Made by a program: the position numbers and the translations under genes. From an uncultured Eubacteriales bacterium (GTDB lineage Bacteria; Bacillota; Clostridia; Oscillospirales; Oscillospiraceae), in contig ONIG01000001.1 in the NCBI GenBank assembly GCA_900317855.1, positions 1 to 64,000 of the forward strand: a stretch of 64,000 bases of DNA. The letters are read 5' to 3'. The first letter of the stretch is position 1, and each line of letters starts with the position of its first letter. A model generated the notes under the pieces. It saw nothing but the letters and a program-made list of their open reading frames with translations, had not been told where the DNA came from and did not search any database. Positions 17,244 through 24,755 of the stretch are shown piece after piece.

Positions 17244-18649
17244 GACGCGGACACCTCGTTTTCGGACGGGTCGGCGCCGTCATGTACCGTCAGGCAGTAG
17301 AGTGCAGCCAGCGCAGCGGAGAGGTAGAACGAGGCATTCGGCCGCCGGAGAACGCTGGCAGAGAAGTAGGCGTTGACGATCAGGATCACTGCCGCCATGC
17401 CGAACGCGCACACCGGCAGCGTGAGGTACCGGTGCGGTTCGCGCACCATGCGCCACAGCGCACGCCCGGCGAAAAACAGCAAAAATCCGGCCAGCAGCAC
17501 CAGCCCCGTCAGCCCGTAGAGGTAATACACGCCGTGGAAATCGTTCTCCGCGTCGAAGATGGCACCCTGGCAGCGCGTCGCGTCCAGCTCGAAGCCGAAC
17601 AGGCGGCTGGTGACCGGCAGCTCCGCCATGAGCAGCCGGCAGTAGACGAGCTTTGTCAGGCGGATATCGCCGATGACGGAGATGTCCGTGGAATCGTGAA
17701 AGGCGTGCTCCACGTTTTCCAGACCGAAGCGCTCGACGGCCACGCGCTGATACTTCCAATACAGCGCATCGCGCGTCTCCTGTTCGGAGGCGCCCAGATC
17801 CTCGGCCGCCTGCTGCTGCTCGCTCACGCTCTCGGCATAGGCCTGGCGGTTGCGGTACATGGGGCTCTGGTGATACAGTCCGCCGCACAAAGCGGCGCAC
17901 AGCAGCACAACGGCCAGCGCGCGCACGTTCCACTGCCGGGTCAGCGCCATGCTCAGGCACACGCCGGCGGCGATACCGAAGATCTCGGCATAGGCCAGCC
18001 GCGTGCCCAGCAGAAACAGCAGCGCAAAGCCGACGATGCAGTGCATCACGGCGGCGGGCAGCTTCCCGCGGCGCACGGCCGCAAGCAGGGCGATCACGGT
18101 GAGCACGCCGAGGATGGCACTCTGCGAATTGGGCAGCCAGAACCAGCCGCACCAGCCGATGCGGAACTTCGCATACGTGGGCATGCACGTCCCGGTCAGG
18201 ACGGACACGAGTGTGACCGCCGCGATCAGGTACAGGTTGATCGTGCACACGTCCTCGAGCACGTCCAGAAAGCGCGGCGTGCGCCGAAAGAGCGTGATCA
18301 GGCTGAACGTATAGACCGGCAGCTGCGCAACGCGGATAAAGTTTGTCAGGTCGGAGACCGGGTCTGCATAGCCCACGCGGCGGCAGGCAAGCATGTGTGC
18401 CCCCCAGAACACGGCGAGCACGCCGCACAGGATCAGATACGCGCGCTTGCGGTCCGAGAGTACGAACGCCAGCACCGCGGCAGCCGCCAGCAAAAGCATC
18501 CGCAGCGCAAGCGAAATGCTCGTGCCGCGGCCAAGCGTCTGCGTCCAGAACGACAGCACGTCCAGCAGCGGCTGCGCCGCGCACAGGCCGACAAGCACGC
18601 CGGGCAGCCAGTGCGGATAGGCCCTTTCCTGCGGCGATAACGATTGCAT
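17240..18649 (-). CDS. O-antigen ligase/polymerase-like membrane protein, copy A
   Basis: A 469-residue, roughly 11-segment membrane protein, paralogous to the protein at 12504-13973. Shared blocks include GTRLAYAE, QSPMYRNRQAYAES, TSRLFGFELD, DAENDFHGVYYLYG and SVLRRPNASFYLS. It is the promoter-proximal gene of the leftward polymer operon: a strong promoter ends about 40 bases upstream. The ATG at 18649 is preceded by AGAGGA; an in-frame ATG further up would lie on the promoter. Two copies in one operon may polymerise or ligate two different glycans, or one may have changed role. Confidence 0.8.
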   Translation of the reverse strand: MQSLSPQERAYPHWLPGVLVGLCAAQPLLDVLSFWTQTLGRGTSISLALRMLLLAAAAVLAFVLSDRKRAYLILCGVLAVFWGAHMLACRRVGYADPVSDLTNFIRVAQLPVYTFSLITLFRRTPRFLDVLEDVCTINLYLIAAVTLVSVLTGTCMPTYAKFRIGWCGWFWLPNSQSAILGVLTVIALLAAVRRGKLPAAVMHCIVGFALLFLLGTRLAYAEIFGIAAGVCLSMALTRQWNVRALAVVLLCAALCGGLYHQSPMYRNRQAYAESVSEQQQAAEDLGASEQETRDALYWKYQRVAVERFGLENVEHAFHDSTDISVIGDIRLTKLVYCRLLMAELPVTSRLFGFELDATRCQGAIFDAENDFHGVYYLYGLTGLVLLAGFLLFFAGRALWRMVREPHRYLTLPVCAFGMAAVILIVNAYFSASVLRRPNASFYLSAALAALYCLTVHDGADPSENEVSAS

Positions 18650-18686
18650 AGTTTTTCCTCTTTTTCTCTCAGGATAGTTACACTCA

Positions 18687-18715
18687 ATCATACGCTTTTT
18701 TCGCGGGCAGGTCAA
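18687..18715 (-). promoter_or_regulatory. promoter of the surface-polymer operon
   Basis: On the minus strand TTGACC (18710-18715) and TATGAT (18687-18692) are 17 bases apart, giving a start near 18680, some 30 bases before the first gene. It can drive the run of nine tightly spaced genes down to tagD. Confidence 0.75.
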
Positions 18716-18762
18716 CCGGCGCGGCCGTTTGTTCATATATTTTTAGAATATGGTATGCAAAT

Positions 18763-18795
18763 ACCCCCGGTCGGAGAAAGCCTCCGTCCGGGGGT
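18763..18795 (-). terminator. terminator after the HTH regulator
   Basis: Arms ACCCCCGG and CCGGGGGT (18763-18770, 18788-18795), extended by CGGAG/CTCCG, form a strong hairpin followed on the minus strand by ATTTGC. It separates the regulator gene from the polymer-operon promoter. Confidence 0.6.
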
Positions 18796-18810
18796 GTCAG
18801 TCGTGCCGGG

Positions 18811-19272
18811 TCACAGCAGCTTGTCCGCCTCGCGCGCATAGCTGCAGATGAGCCTGTCGAGCAGGCGCTGCAGGTCGGCAGCCTTCGGGTCCGTGACGGC
18901 CTGCGCATGCAGACGGTGCAGGCCATCGATGGCCTCCTGGCTCAGGCCGAGGGAGCTGTAGACGTCGCTCTCGCCGGCGCGCTGCGCATCGGCGTCGTCG
19001 GCCGCCTCGTCAAAGCCGAGCAGGAAGTTTGGCGTCGTGCGGAAATACCGCGCGATGCGGCTCACGACCAGTGCCGACGGCACCGTGACCTCGCGCCGGT
19101 CGTTCGGCTTGAGGTACTTGCGCACGGCCGGGCGGCTGATGTCGATCTCATCGGCCAGATCCTGCGTGTTGACGGGCTTACCGTACACGTTGTTGCCGTT
19201 CATCAGATAGGTCAGCCGGTCGCGGAACACATTGCCGAAACCGCCGGCGGCCTCGTCGTTGTCTTTGCCCAC
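18811..19272 (-). CDS. small HTH regulator (XRE-like)
   Basis: A 153-residue protein with a helix-turn-helix near residues 25-75: VNTQDLADEIDISRPAVRKYL followed by VPSALVVSRIARYFRTTPNFLLGFDE, which resembles XRE/Cro-type regulators including the FLLG end of the domain. The C-terminal half is helical and may dimerise. The GTG at 19272 is favoured since GGAGG lies exactly eight bases upstream; the ATG at 19278 has only two bases spacing and a TTG at 19311 has no site. It diverges from the TIM-barrel gene, and a large inverted repeat covers the shared promoter, suggesting autoregulation. Confidence 0.75.
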   Translation of the reverse strand: MGKDNDEAAGGFGNVFRDRLTYLMNGNNVYGKPVNTQDLADEIDISRPAVRKYLKPNDRREVTVPSALVVSRIARYFRTTPNFLLGFDEAADDADAQRAGESDVYSSLGLSQEAIDGLHRLHAQAVTDPKAADLQRLLDRLICSYAREADKLL

Positions 19273-19329
19273 GAACATGACCTCCCATTCCAGAAAGCAA
19301 AATTTTTTCAAACTTTTTTCGGAAAAGGC

Positions 19330-19358
19330 TTGACAAACCCGTAGAAATGGTTTATACC
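19330..19358 (+). promoter_or_regulatory. promoter of the TIM-barrel gene
   Basis: TTGACA (19330-19335) and TATACC (19353-19358) are 17 bases apart. The last bases of the -10 box are already part of the inverted repeat at 19357-19389. Confidence 0.75.
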
Positions 19359-19389
19359 AAAGTTACGTTAATCAAAAACGAAACTTTGG
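19357..19389. promoter_or_regulatory. inverted repeat, candidate operator of the HTH regulator
   Basis: Thirteen-base arms CCAAAGTTACGTT (19357-19369) and AACGAAACTTTGG (19377-19389) match at 12 of 13 positions around a seven-base centre. It covers the end of the -10 box and the transcription start of the TIM-barrel gene. A repressor bound here would block transcription. Alternatively it forms a hairpin in the leader. Confidence 0.6.
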
Positions 19390-19490
19390 TTTCTATCCAC
19401 GGGCCAAATCAAACTTTTCTAACCCTCAGTAAAGCACAACCGCCTGCAAAAGTCAAGGCATACTCCCCAAAATAACAAGGAGGTATTACC

Positions 19491-20324
19491 ATGAGCAAAG
19501 ATCGTGATCTCATTTTTGATATGACCGAGGACCCGGAGGTCCTGAGCTATCCCGCCGCCGACAACGAGCCGCTGCAGCTCGGCGGTGTGGGCGACGATGC
19601 GTCCGCCGCTGCCGACCGCCAGGTGACGACGCCGGGGGACGTGCACGTCGCGCCGCAGATGCCCACACCGATCGATGGCACGCTGCGCCAGTTCGCGCTG
19701 CGTGTGCCGAGCGTGATCGACGAGTGCAGCGGCATCATGGTGTTCGGCAAGCGCATCAAGTCGCTCGTGTTCTCGACAGACCTCTGCATCATCCGCAATG
19801 TCAACGCCGACGCGGTGTTCGCGGTCTATCCGTTCACGCCGCAACCGGTCATCACGCAGGCGCTGCTCATGGCGAGCGACCTGCCGGTGTTCGTCGGCGT
19901 CGGCGGCGGACTGACGACGGGCAAGCGCGTCGTGAACCTTGCCATGTACGCCGAGATGCAGGGCGCGACCGGCGTGGTTGTCAATGCGCCGACGCCGGGC
20001 CGCATCCTCAACCGCATCCGCAGCAGCGTCGACGTGCCGGTCGTGGTCACGGTGGCCAATTCCGACACGAACTACCGCCACCGCATCGAGGACGGCGCCG
20101 CGATTCTGAACGTGGCCGCCGGCGCGCAGACGCCGGAGATCGTGGCCGAGATCCGTGAGCGTTTCCCGGACTATCCCATCATTGCGACCGGCGGGGCGGA
20201 CGAGGACAGCATCCGCGCCACCATCCGCGCCGGCGCCAACGCCATCATCTGGACGCCGCCGACGAACGGCGAGCTGTTTCGCGATGTCATGAAAAACTAC
20301 CGCGAGGGCAAGCCGCATCCATGA
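19491..20324 (+). CDS. TIM-barrel-like protein of unknown function
   Basis: A 277-residue soluble protein. The middle and C-terminal parts alternate short strands and helices (LPVFVGVGGGLTTGKRV, ATGVVVNAPTP, VPVVVTVANSD, PIIATGGADEDSIRATIRAG), with the IIATGG-(x)n-AGANAIIW ending typical of phosphate-binding TIM barrels such as ThiG, NanE or PdxS relatives. No exact family was recognised. The first 60 residues are acidic and look like an added extension. GGAGG precedes the ATG. The gene is divergent from the HTH regulator, whose candidate operator lies on its promoter, so it is probably that regulator's target. Confidence 0.6.
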   Translation: MSKDRDLIFDMTEDPEVLSYPAADNEPLQLGGVGDDASAAADRQVTTPGDVHVAPQMPTPIDGTLRQFALRVPSVIDECSGIMVFGKRIKSLVFSTDLCIIRNVNADAVFAVYPFTPQPVITQALLMASDLPVFVGVGGGLTTGKRVVNLAMYAEMQGATGVVVNAPTPGRILNRIRSSVDVPVVVTVANSDTNYRHRIEDGAAILNVAAGAQTPEIVAEIRERFPDYPIIATGGADEDSIRATIRAGANAIIWTPPTNGELFRDVMKNYREGKPHP

Positions 20325-20370
20325 TCCGATACCTCTTCTTTTTTGCTTTCTCTTCCTGTTATCCAAGCGG

Positions 20371-20400
20371 AAGGACGCATCCATACGGATGCGTCCTTTT
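20371..20400 (+). terminator. terminator after the TIM-barrel gene
   Basis: AAGGACGCATCC (20371-20382) and GGATGCGTCC (20387-20396) pair around ATAC and are followed by TTTTGTTG. The hairpin may also stop the leftward lipase transcript coming from 20419. Confidence 0.85.
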
Positions 20401-20418
20401 GTTGTCCTGTTTGGCACC

Positions 20419-22305
20419 TCAGAGCAGGCAGAGCATGACGCACGCCTGTTCGCGGGTCGCGGTGTCGCGCGGGCGGAAGCTGCCGTCCGGCATACCGCTG
20501 ATCACGCCGGCGCGCTGCAGCGCCTCCACGGCGGGCAGGGCATAGCCGGCGATGTCGGCTTCATCCGTGAACGTGATGGCCGGATTGCCGGTGCCGAGCT
20601 GGATGCCGAACTGCCCGGCGTAGCGGTAGAGCATCACAGCCATATCCTGCCGGGTGATCTCGGCATCCGGCGCGAATTCGGTGTCCGAGATGCCGTAGAC
20701 GACGCCGTTGTCGGCCGCCCAGTTGACGTAGGGCGCGTACCAGGCGTTCGCCGGAACGTCAGAGAACTTGCCCGACGTATATGCGGACACATCCGCACCC
20801 TGCAGCCCGGCCAGCATGGTCACGAACTGCGCGCGCGTCACGACTGCCGTCGGCTCGAAGGTCGTGGCGCTCGTGCCGGAGACGACGCCCGCATCATAGA
20901 GCTCCTTGATGTACGGATAGCTCCAGCGGCTCTCGGGCACGTCCGTGAACGGGAACGGTGTTTCCGTCGGCTGCACGGAGCCGTAGGTGCTGTAGATATC
21001 GTCCATCAGGTTCCGATAGAACAGGTGCGTCTCGATGACGCTCTTGTTGGCGATGCCGCCGACAAACTGCATATGGTCGGCGCGCGTGACGGGCATGACG
21101 TACCAGATGCCGGGCCGGAAGGTGATGTCGGAATAGCCGTCATAGTTGACCCAGCCCTGCGTGCCGTCGCGCTTGAGGCACTCGGTGGTGTTTTTGTCCG
21201 TCGTGGTCGGGTAGAGGGCGGAGACGGTGTTCACGAGGCCGTCGTTCGGCAGCCAGCTCTGATCGATGCAGATGCCGCCGGCGGTGTACTTGTCATAGTA
21301 CTTGCCCATGTTGACGGAGCCGGGCATCATCAGCGCGCACATGCCGTTCGACGGGATGACCGACACGGTGGGGTAGTGGTTGCCGGTGAGCGGATCGGTC
21401 GAGGTCTGGTCGCCCGCATAGGAGAAGTAGTAGACGTTCGGCTGGATCTCGATGCCCTTGTTGATCTCGAGCGATTTGTCGATCGTCAGGTCGAGGAACG
21501 CGTTGTCGTTGTGCGACAGGAAGTCGGATCTCAGCACGCGGTCGAGCGCCTGGGCAAACGTCTCGTTGTCGTCCTTGCGGATGCCGAACTGGTCGAGCTG
21601 GAAGTCGTACACGCCCTTGAGCGACGACAGGCCCAGCGCCTTGGCGGCGGCCGTGGTCAGGTCGGCGGCGAGCTTGGTAAAGTCGCTGTTTGCCTCAATG
21701 AACGTCGTGCCGTTGTGCGGCGCGGCGATGGCGGTCAGCGAGTGGACCCAGCCGCCCTTGCCGCCGAGGAAGAACGGGCTCGGCTCCACACCGGCGGCCT
21801 TGGCCGCGGCGACTTCCTCCGGGCAGCCGTTGGTGAGAATCTCGAGGAACAGGCGCGTCGTCGCGCCGCCGAAGCTGTGGCCGACGAGGTTCACGGCGCG
21901 CTCCGTGCCCCAGCCGTCGAACAGCGGCGTCTCATAGTCGATGCCGTAGCGCTCGTGGCCGAAGTCCTGCGCGTGCTTGACGCCGTAGTCTGTGCGTGCG
22001 CCGACGAGCTGTGCGTACAGCTCGCATGCGCGGTCCCACGCGCTCGAGAGCGGGCCGACGGAGGCGGCATAGGTCTCATAGCCCTGCGTGGCCAGATAAT
22101 CCGGCAGGCTGCCGGTGGTCATGCCCCAGTAGGGCATGATGCGGAAGATCTTGTCGCGCTGCCCCCAGCCGAACAGACCGTGCACGAACACGACCGGGTC
22201 GTCCGAGCGGGTCTGGTCATCGGCCGCAGCGGCCGGGATGACGCACAGGCTCAGCGCCAGCACCAGCGTCAGCAGCAGACATAAAAATCGACGTGTCTTT
22301 TTCAT
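20419..22305 (-). CDS. secreted triacylglycerol lipase with three SLH repeats, copy 1
   Basis: A 628-residue surface lipase. Residues 1-28 are a signal peptide ending AAAADD. The alpha/beta-hydrolase lipase domain has VFVHGLFGW near 39, the nucleophile Ser144 in GHSFGG, and by family comparison Asp355 (LPNDGLVNTVS) and His411 (DHMQF), the triad layout of the staphylococcal/Geobacillus family I.5-I.6 lipases. Three SLH repeats fill about 451-628 and should bind pyruvylated wall polysaccharide. MKK at 22305 is the start since it begins the signal peptide and GGGGG lies upstream. It has its own promoter and is one of three paralogues within 8.3 kb. Confidence 0.93.
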   Translation of the reverse strand: MKKTRRFLCLLLTLVLALSLCVIPAAAADDQTRSDDPVVFVHGLFGWGQRDKIFRIMPYWGMTTGSLPDYLATQGYETYAASVGPLSSAWDRACELYAQLVGARTDYGVKHAQDFGHERYGIDYETPLFDGWGTERAVNLVGHSFGGATTRLFLEILTNGCPEEVAAAKAAGVEPSPFFLGGKGGWVHSLTAIAAPHNGTTFIEANSDFTKLAADLTTAAAKALGLSSLKGVYDFQLDQFGIRKDDNETFAQALDRVLRSDFLSHNDNAFLDLTIDKSLEINKGIEIQPNVYYFSYAGDQTSTDPLTGNHYPTVSVIPSNGMCALMMPGSVNMGKYYDKYTAGGICIDQSWLPNDGLVNTVSALYPTTTDKNTTECLKRDGTQGWVNYDGYSDITFRPGIWYVMPVTRADHMQFVGGIANKSVIETHLFYRNLMDDIYSTYGSVQPTETPFPFTDVPESRWSYPYIKELYDAGVVSGTSATTFEPTAVVTRAQFVTMLAGLQGADVSAYTSGKFSDVPANAWYAPYVNWAADNGVVYGISDTEFAPDAEITRQDMAVMLYRYAGQFGIQLGTGNPAITFTDEADIAGYALPAVEALQRAGVISGMPDGSFRPRDTATREQACVMLCLL

Positions 22306-22369
22306 GGTTTCCCCCTGTCTCATAGATTCACATTGCTTTTCTTCTTGTAAAAACCGGCGATATGCCTAT

Positions 22370-22398
22370 ATTATACCTGCTGCATATGTTGATTGCAA
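22370..22398 (-). promoter_or_regulatory. promoter of lipase copy 1
   Basis: Minus-strand TTGCAA (22393-22398) and TATAAT (22370-22375) are 17 bases apart. The lipase copy 2 gene has the same two hexamers at the same spacing. Confidence 0.75.
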
Positions 22399-22436
22399 GA
22401 CGTTTTGACGAGAATCTGTCGCGCACCTGCGCAGAA

Positions 22437-22464
22437 AGATCCCCGCGCCGCGGCGCGGGGATCT
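22437..22464 (-). terminator. terminator after the pseudouridine synthase gene
   Basis: A near-perfect palindrome AGATCCCCGCGCC-GCGGCGCGGGGATCT begins at the stop codon and is followed on the minus strand by TTTCTG. The T run is weak, so read-through towards lipase copy 1 is possible. Confidence 0.6.
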
Positions 22465-23102
22465 TAGTCTGCAAACAGGTTCCATGGGAAAATATCCGGC
22501 GGCTGCTGCTCAAAATAGAGCACCTCGCCGGTGTCGGGGTGGGCAAAGTGCAGGCAGTGCGACCAGAGCGCAATCGGCCCGTCGTCGGGCAGCGTGCTGT
22601 ATTTTTTGTCGCCCCAGAGCGGCAGACCACGTGACGAGAACTGGCAGCGGATCTGGTGCGTGCGCCCGGTCTGCAGATAGATGCGCACGAGCGAGAGCTC
22701 CGCGCGCGTGCCGAGCACGTCGTAGTCGAGCACGGCCTCCTGCACGCCCTTGGCCATTTTATCCGTGACGTAGGTCTTACGCTCGTTCGGGTCACGCCGC
22801 AGCAGGTCGCGGTACGTGCCCTGCAGCGCGTCCAGCTCCCCGTGCACGACGGCGAGATACGTCTTGCCGAAGTCGTGCTCGCGGATCTGCGCCGAGAGCT
22901 TCGACGCGGCCGCCGGAGTGCGCGCAAGCACCATCAGCCCGCTGACCACACGGTCGAGCCGGTGCACGGTGCGCACGCAGGCCTTCGGGTCACCGAGCGC
23001 CTGCCGCACCAGTTCGGGCACGCCGCCCGGCTCGTCCGTGGACAGCACGCCCGCCGGCTTGATGCACACGAGGATGCTGTTGTCCTGATAGAGAATGTCC
23101 AT
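22464..23102 (-). CDS. RluA-family RNA pseudouridine synthase
   Basis: A 212-residue protein of the RluA family, which turns uridine into pseudouridine in rRNA or tRNA. The catalytic motif HRLDR (near residues 46-50, with its Asp) is intact in VRTVHRLDRVVSGLMVLAR, and GRTHQIRCQF is the second conserved block. There is no S4 domain, so it is the short form. The ATG at 23102 follows GAGG by seven bases and a promoter ends about 30 bases before it. It sits alone between two lipase genes, with no evident link to them. The RNA target cannot be predicted. Confidence 0.93.
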   Translation of the reverse strand: MDILYQDNSILVCIKPAGVLSTDEPGGVPELVRQALGDPKACVRTVHRLDRVVSGLMVLARTPAAASKLSAQIREHDFGKTYLAVVHGELDALQGTYRDLLRRDPNERKTYVTDKMAKGVQEAVLDYDVLGTRAELSLVRIYLQTGRTHQIRCQFSSRGLPLWGDKKYSTLPDDGPIALWSHCLHFAHPDTGEVLYFEQQPPDIFPWNLFAD

Positions 23103-23131
23103 GTTGTCGCCTCGTTTCGGTGTCTGCCGTG

Positions 23132-23160
23132 AGTATACCACACCGGCGGCGCGCGGGCAA
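23132..23160 (-). promoter_or_regulatory. promoter of the pseudouridine synthase gene
   Basis: Minus-strand TTGCCC (23155-23160) and TATACT (23132-23137) are 17 bases apart. The -10 region and early transcript (GTGGTATACTCACGGCAGAC) are nearly identical to those at 53131-53151, where TATGCT replaces TATACT. Confidence 0.7.
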
Positions 23161-23162
23161 CG

Positions 23163-23189
23163 AAAAAGGGCGGCGCAAAAGCGCCGCCC
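23163..23189 (-). terminator. terminator after the amino-acid permease gene
   Basis: GGGCGGCGC and GCGCCGCCC arms (23168-23176, 23181-23189) close a four-base loop and are followed on the minus strand by TTTTT (23163-23167). It abuts the promoter of the next leftward gene. Confidence 0.9.
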
Positions 23190-23205
23190 TCGAAAACGCG
23201 GAGCG

Positions 23206-24567
23206 TCAGGTCTTTTCTTTCCCCTGACGGTAAAACGGGATGGCCAGCGCCATGATGACCGCGAACACGATCAGATAGTAGAGCACGGCCTTGCCGTGCG
23301 ACACAACGGCCGCGACGCAGAAGAAGATGCAGCACACGATCGATAGCACCGGCATGACGTAGCGGTGAAAAGCGTTCAGCTCTTTTTCCCGGCGCATGAC
23401 GTTGAGGAACATTGGAATATAGAGCGCGTAGAGCGTGATGATCGGCAGCTCGGACGAGTCAAAGCAAAACGGGCCGAACCAGCCCTCGGTGAGGTTGGCG
23501 CCGTAGAAATATGTCAGCCAGACGGCGCACATGAGCACGCCCACGATGGCGGAGTTTGCCGGCATGTTCGTGTATTGGTCGATGCCGAGGAATGCCTCCG
23601 GCTTCGGGCCGTTGCCGCGCGCGGCGACGGAGTAGAGGCTGCGCGTCGCGGCGAGCATGAGCCCGTTGAGCGTGCCGAGGCACGACACGACGACCAGCAC
23701 GAACAGACCCACGCCGGCGGCCCGGCCGAAGATCTTCTCGAAGGCGAGCTTGGCGCCGGTCTCGCCTCCGGCCATGATCTCCGCATTCGAGACGCTGCCG
23801 GACAGGCCAATGTAGTAGAGGATGTACGTCAGGGCCACGATGAGCGTGCCGATGACAAGCGCAATCGGCAGGTTGCGCCGGGCATCCTTGAGCTCGGCGT
23901 TGATGCTCGTGGCGATGATCCAGCCCTCGTATGCAAAGGCCGTTGCCGCCACGGCGGTGAACAGCGCGTGGCCGTTGCCGCCCTCGACGGTTGTGACGAC
24001 GGTGGTGAAGTTTTCGATCGTTGTGCCGTTGGCAAGGCCGACGATCGTGCCGACGATGCCCATGAGCAGCAGCGGGATGAGCTTGATGACCGTGGTCGCC
24101 ACCTGAAACTTGCCCGCCAGGATCGGAGACAGGGCGTTGACCGCGTAGCTGCCGACGAGGAACAGGCACGCAAGGACCATGACCGGGCCGCCCGTGATGT
24201 CAAACCCGCACAGCACGCCGAGATACCGTGCGCTGACCCAGGCCAACACGGACGTCATGGCCGGGAAATAGATAAACGTTGTGAACCAGCCCATGTAATA
24301 GGCGTAGCGCTTGCCCATGAGCGCCTCGGCGTAGTCTACGAGCCCGTTGACGTGCGCATAACGTGTGGCGAGGATGGAGAACATGTACGCGCAGATGATC
24401 ATGATCAGGCCGCCGATCGCCCAGGCGAGGATGCCGAGCGGCAGGTTGCCGCCGGTCGCGGTGAGGATCTTCTCGGCTTTGAAGAACACGCCGCTGCCGA
24501 TGACGATGCCGATGACGAGTGCGATCGCCGTCGGCAGGCCATACTTTTTCTTCAGTTCATTGTCCAT
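23206..24567 (-). CDS. APC-family amino-acid permease
   Basis: A 453-residue membrane transporter with about 12 segments. The start MDNELKKKYGLPTAIALVIGIVIGSGVFFKAEKIL has the conserved GIVIGSGVF unwound-helix motif of the amino acid-polyamine-organocation superfamily, close to the LAT/SteT-like exchangers. Further family blocks are FAYEGWIIATSINAELKDARRNLP and the LNGLMLAATR segment. The substrate is probably an amino acid, not specified further. The ATG at 24567 has AAAGGA upstream and fits the family start. It has its own promoter and terminator, so it is a single-gene unit inserted among the lipases. Confidence 0.9.
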   Translation of the reverse strand: MDNELKKKYGLPTAIALVIGIVIGSGVFFKAEKILTATGGNLPLGILAWAIGGLIMIICAYMFSILATRYAHVNGLVDYAEALMGKRYAYYMGWFTTFIYFPAMTSVLAWVSARYLGVLCGFDITGGPVMVLACLFLVGSYAVNALSPILAGKFQVATTVIKLIPLLLMGIVGTIVGLANGTTIENFTTVVTTVEGGNGHALFTAVAATAFAYEGWIIATSINAELKDARRNLPIALVIGTLIVALTYILYYIGLSGSVSNAEIMAGGETGAKLAFEKIFGRAAGVGLFVLVVVSCLGTLNGLMLAATRSLYSVAARGNGPKPEAFLGIDQYTNMPANSAIVGVLMCAVWLTYFYGANLTEGWFGPFCFDSSELPIITLYALYIPMFLNVMRREKELNAFHRYVMPVLSIVCCIFFCVAAVVSHGKAVLYYLIVFAVIMALAIPFYRQGKEKT

Positions 24568-24646
24568 AAATCCTTTTCTTCTTTCCCCCAGATTTTTTGC
24601 CGCCAATTTCACGCTTAAAATCGCTAAATCAACAGCTGCAAGATAT

Positions 24647-24675
24647 ATTGTACATGACGGCGGCGGAAATTACAA
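24647..24675 (-). promoter_or_regulatory. promoter of the permease gene
   Basis: Minus-strand TTGTAA (24670-24675) and TACAAT (24647-24652) are 17 bases apart, about 80 bases upstream of the start codon. Confidence 0.65.
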
Positions 24676-24698
24676 GGAAAGGTTGTACAAAGCGTGCA

Positions 24699-24729
24699 AA
24701 AATGCCCTCCCGGACGGCTCCGGGAGGGC
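24699..24729 (-). terminator. terminator after lipase copy 2
   Basis: GCCCTCCCGGA and TCCGGGAGGGC arms (24704-24714, 24719-24729) around a four-base loop are followed on the minus strand by ATTTTTGC. Confidence 0.9.
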
Positions 24730-24755
24730 AATGCTGTGGATTTTGAAATACTGCC

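Noticed and set aside
19357-19389. The inverted repeat as a transcription terminator
   Set aside because: It overlaps a -10 box, is A+T-rich, and is not followed by a T run on either strand.
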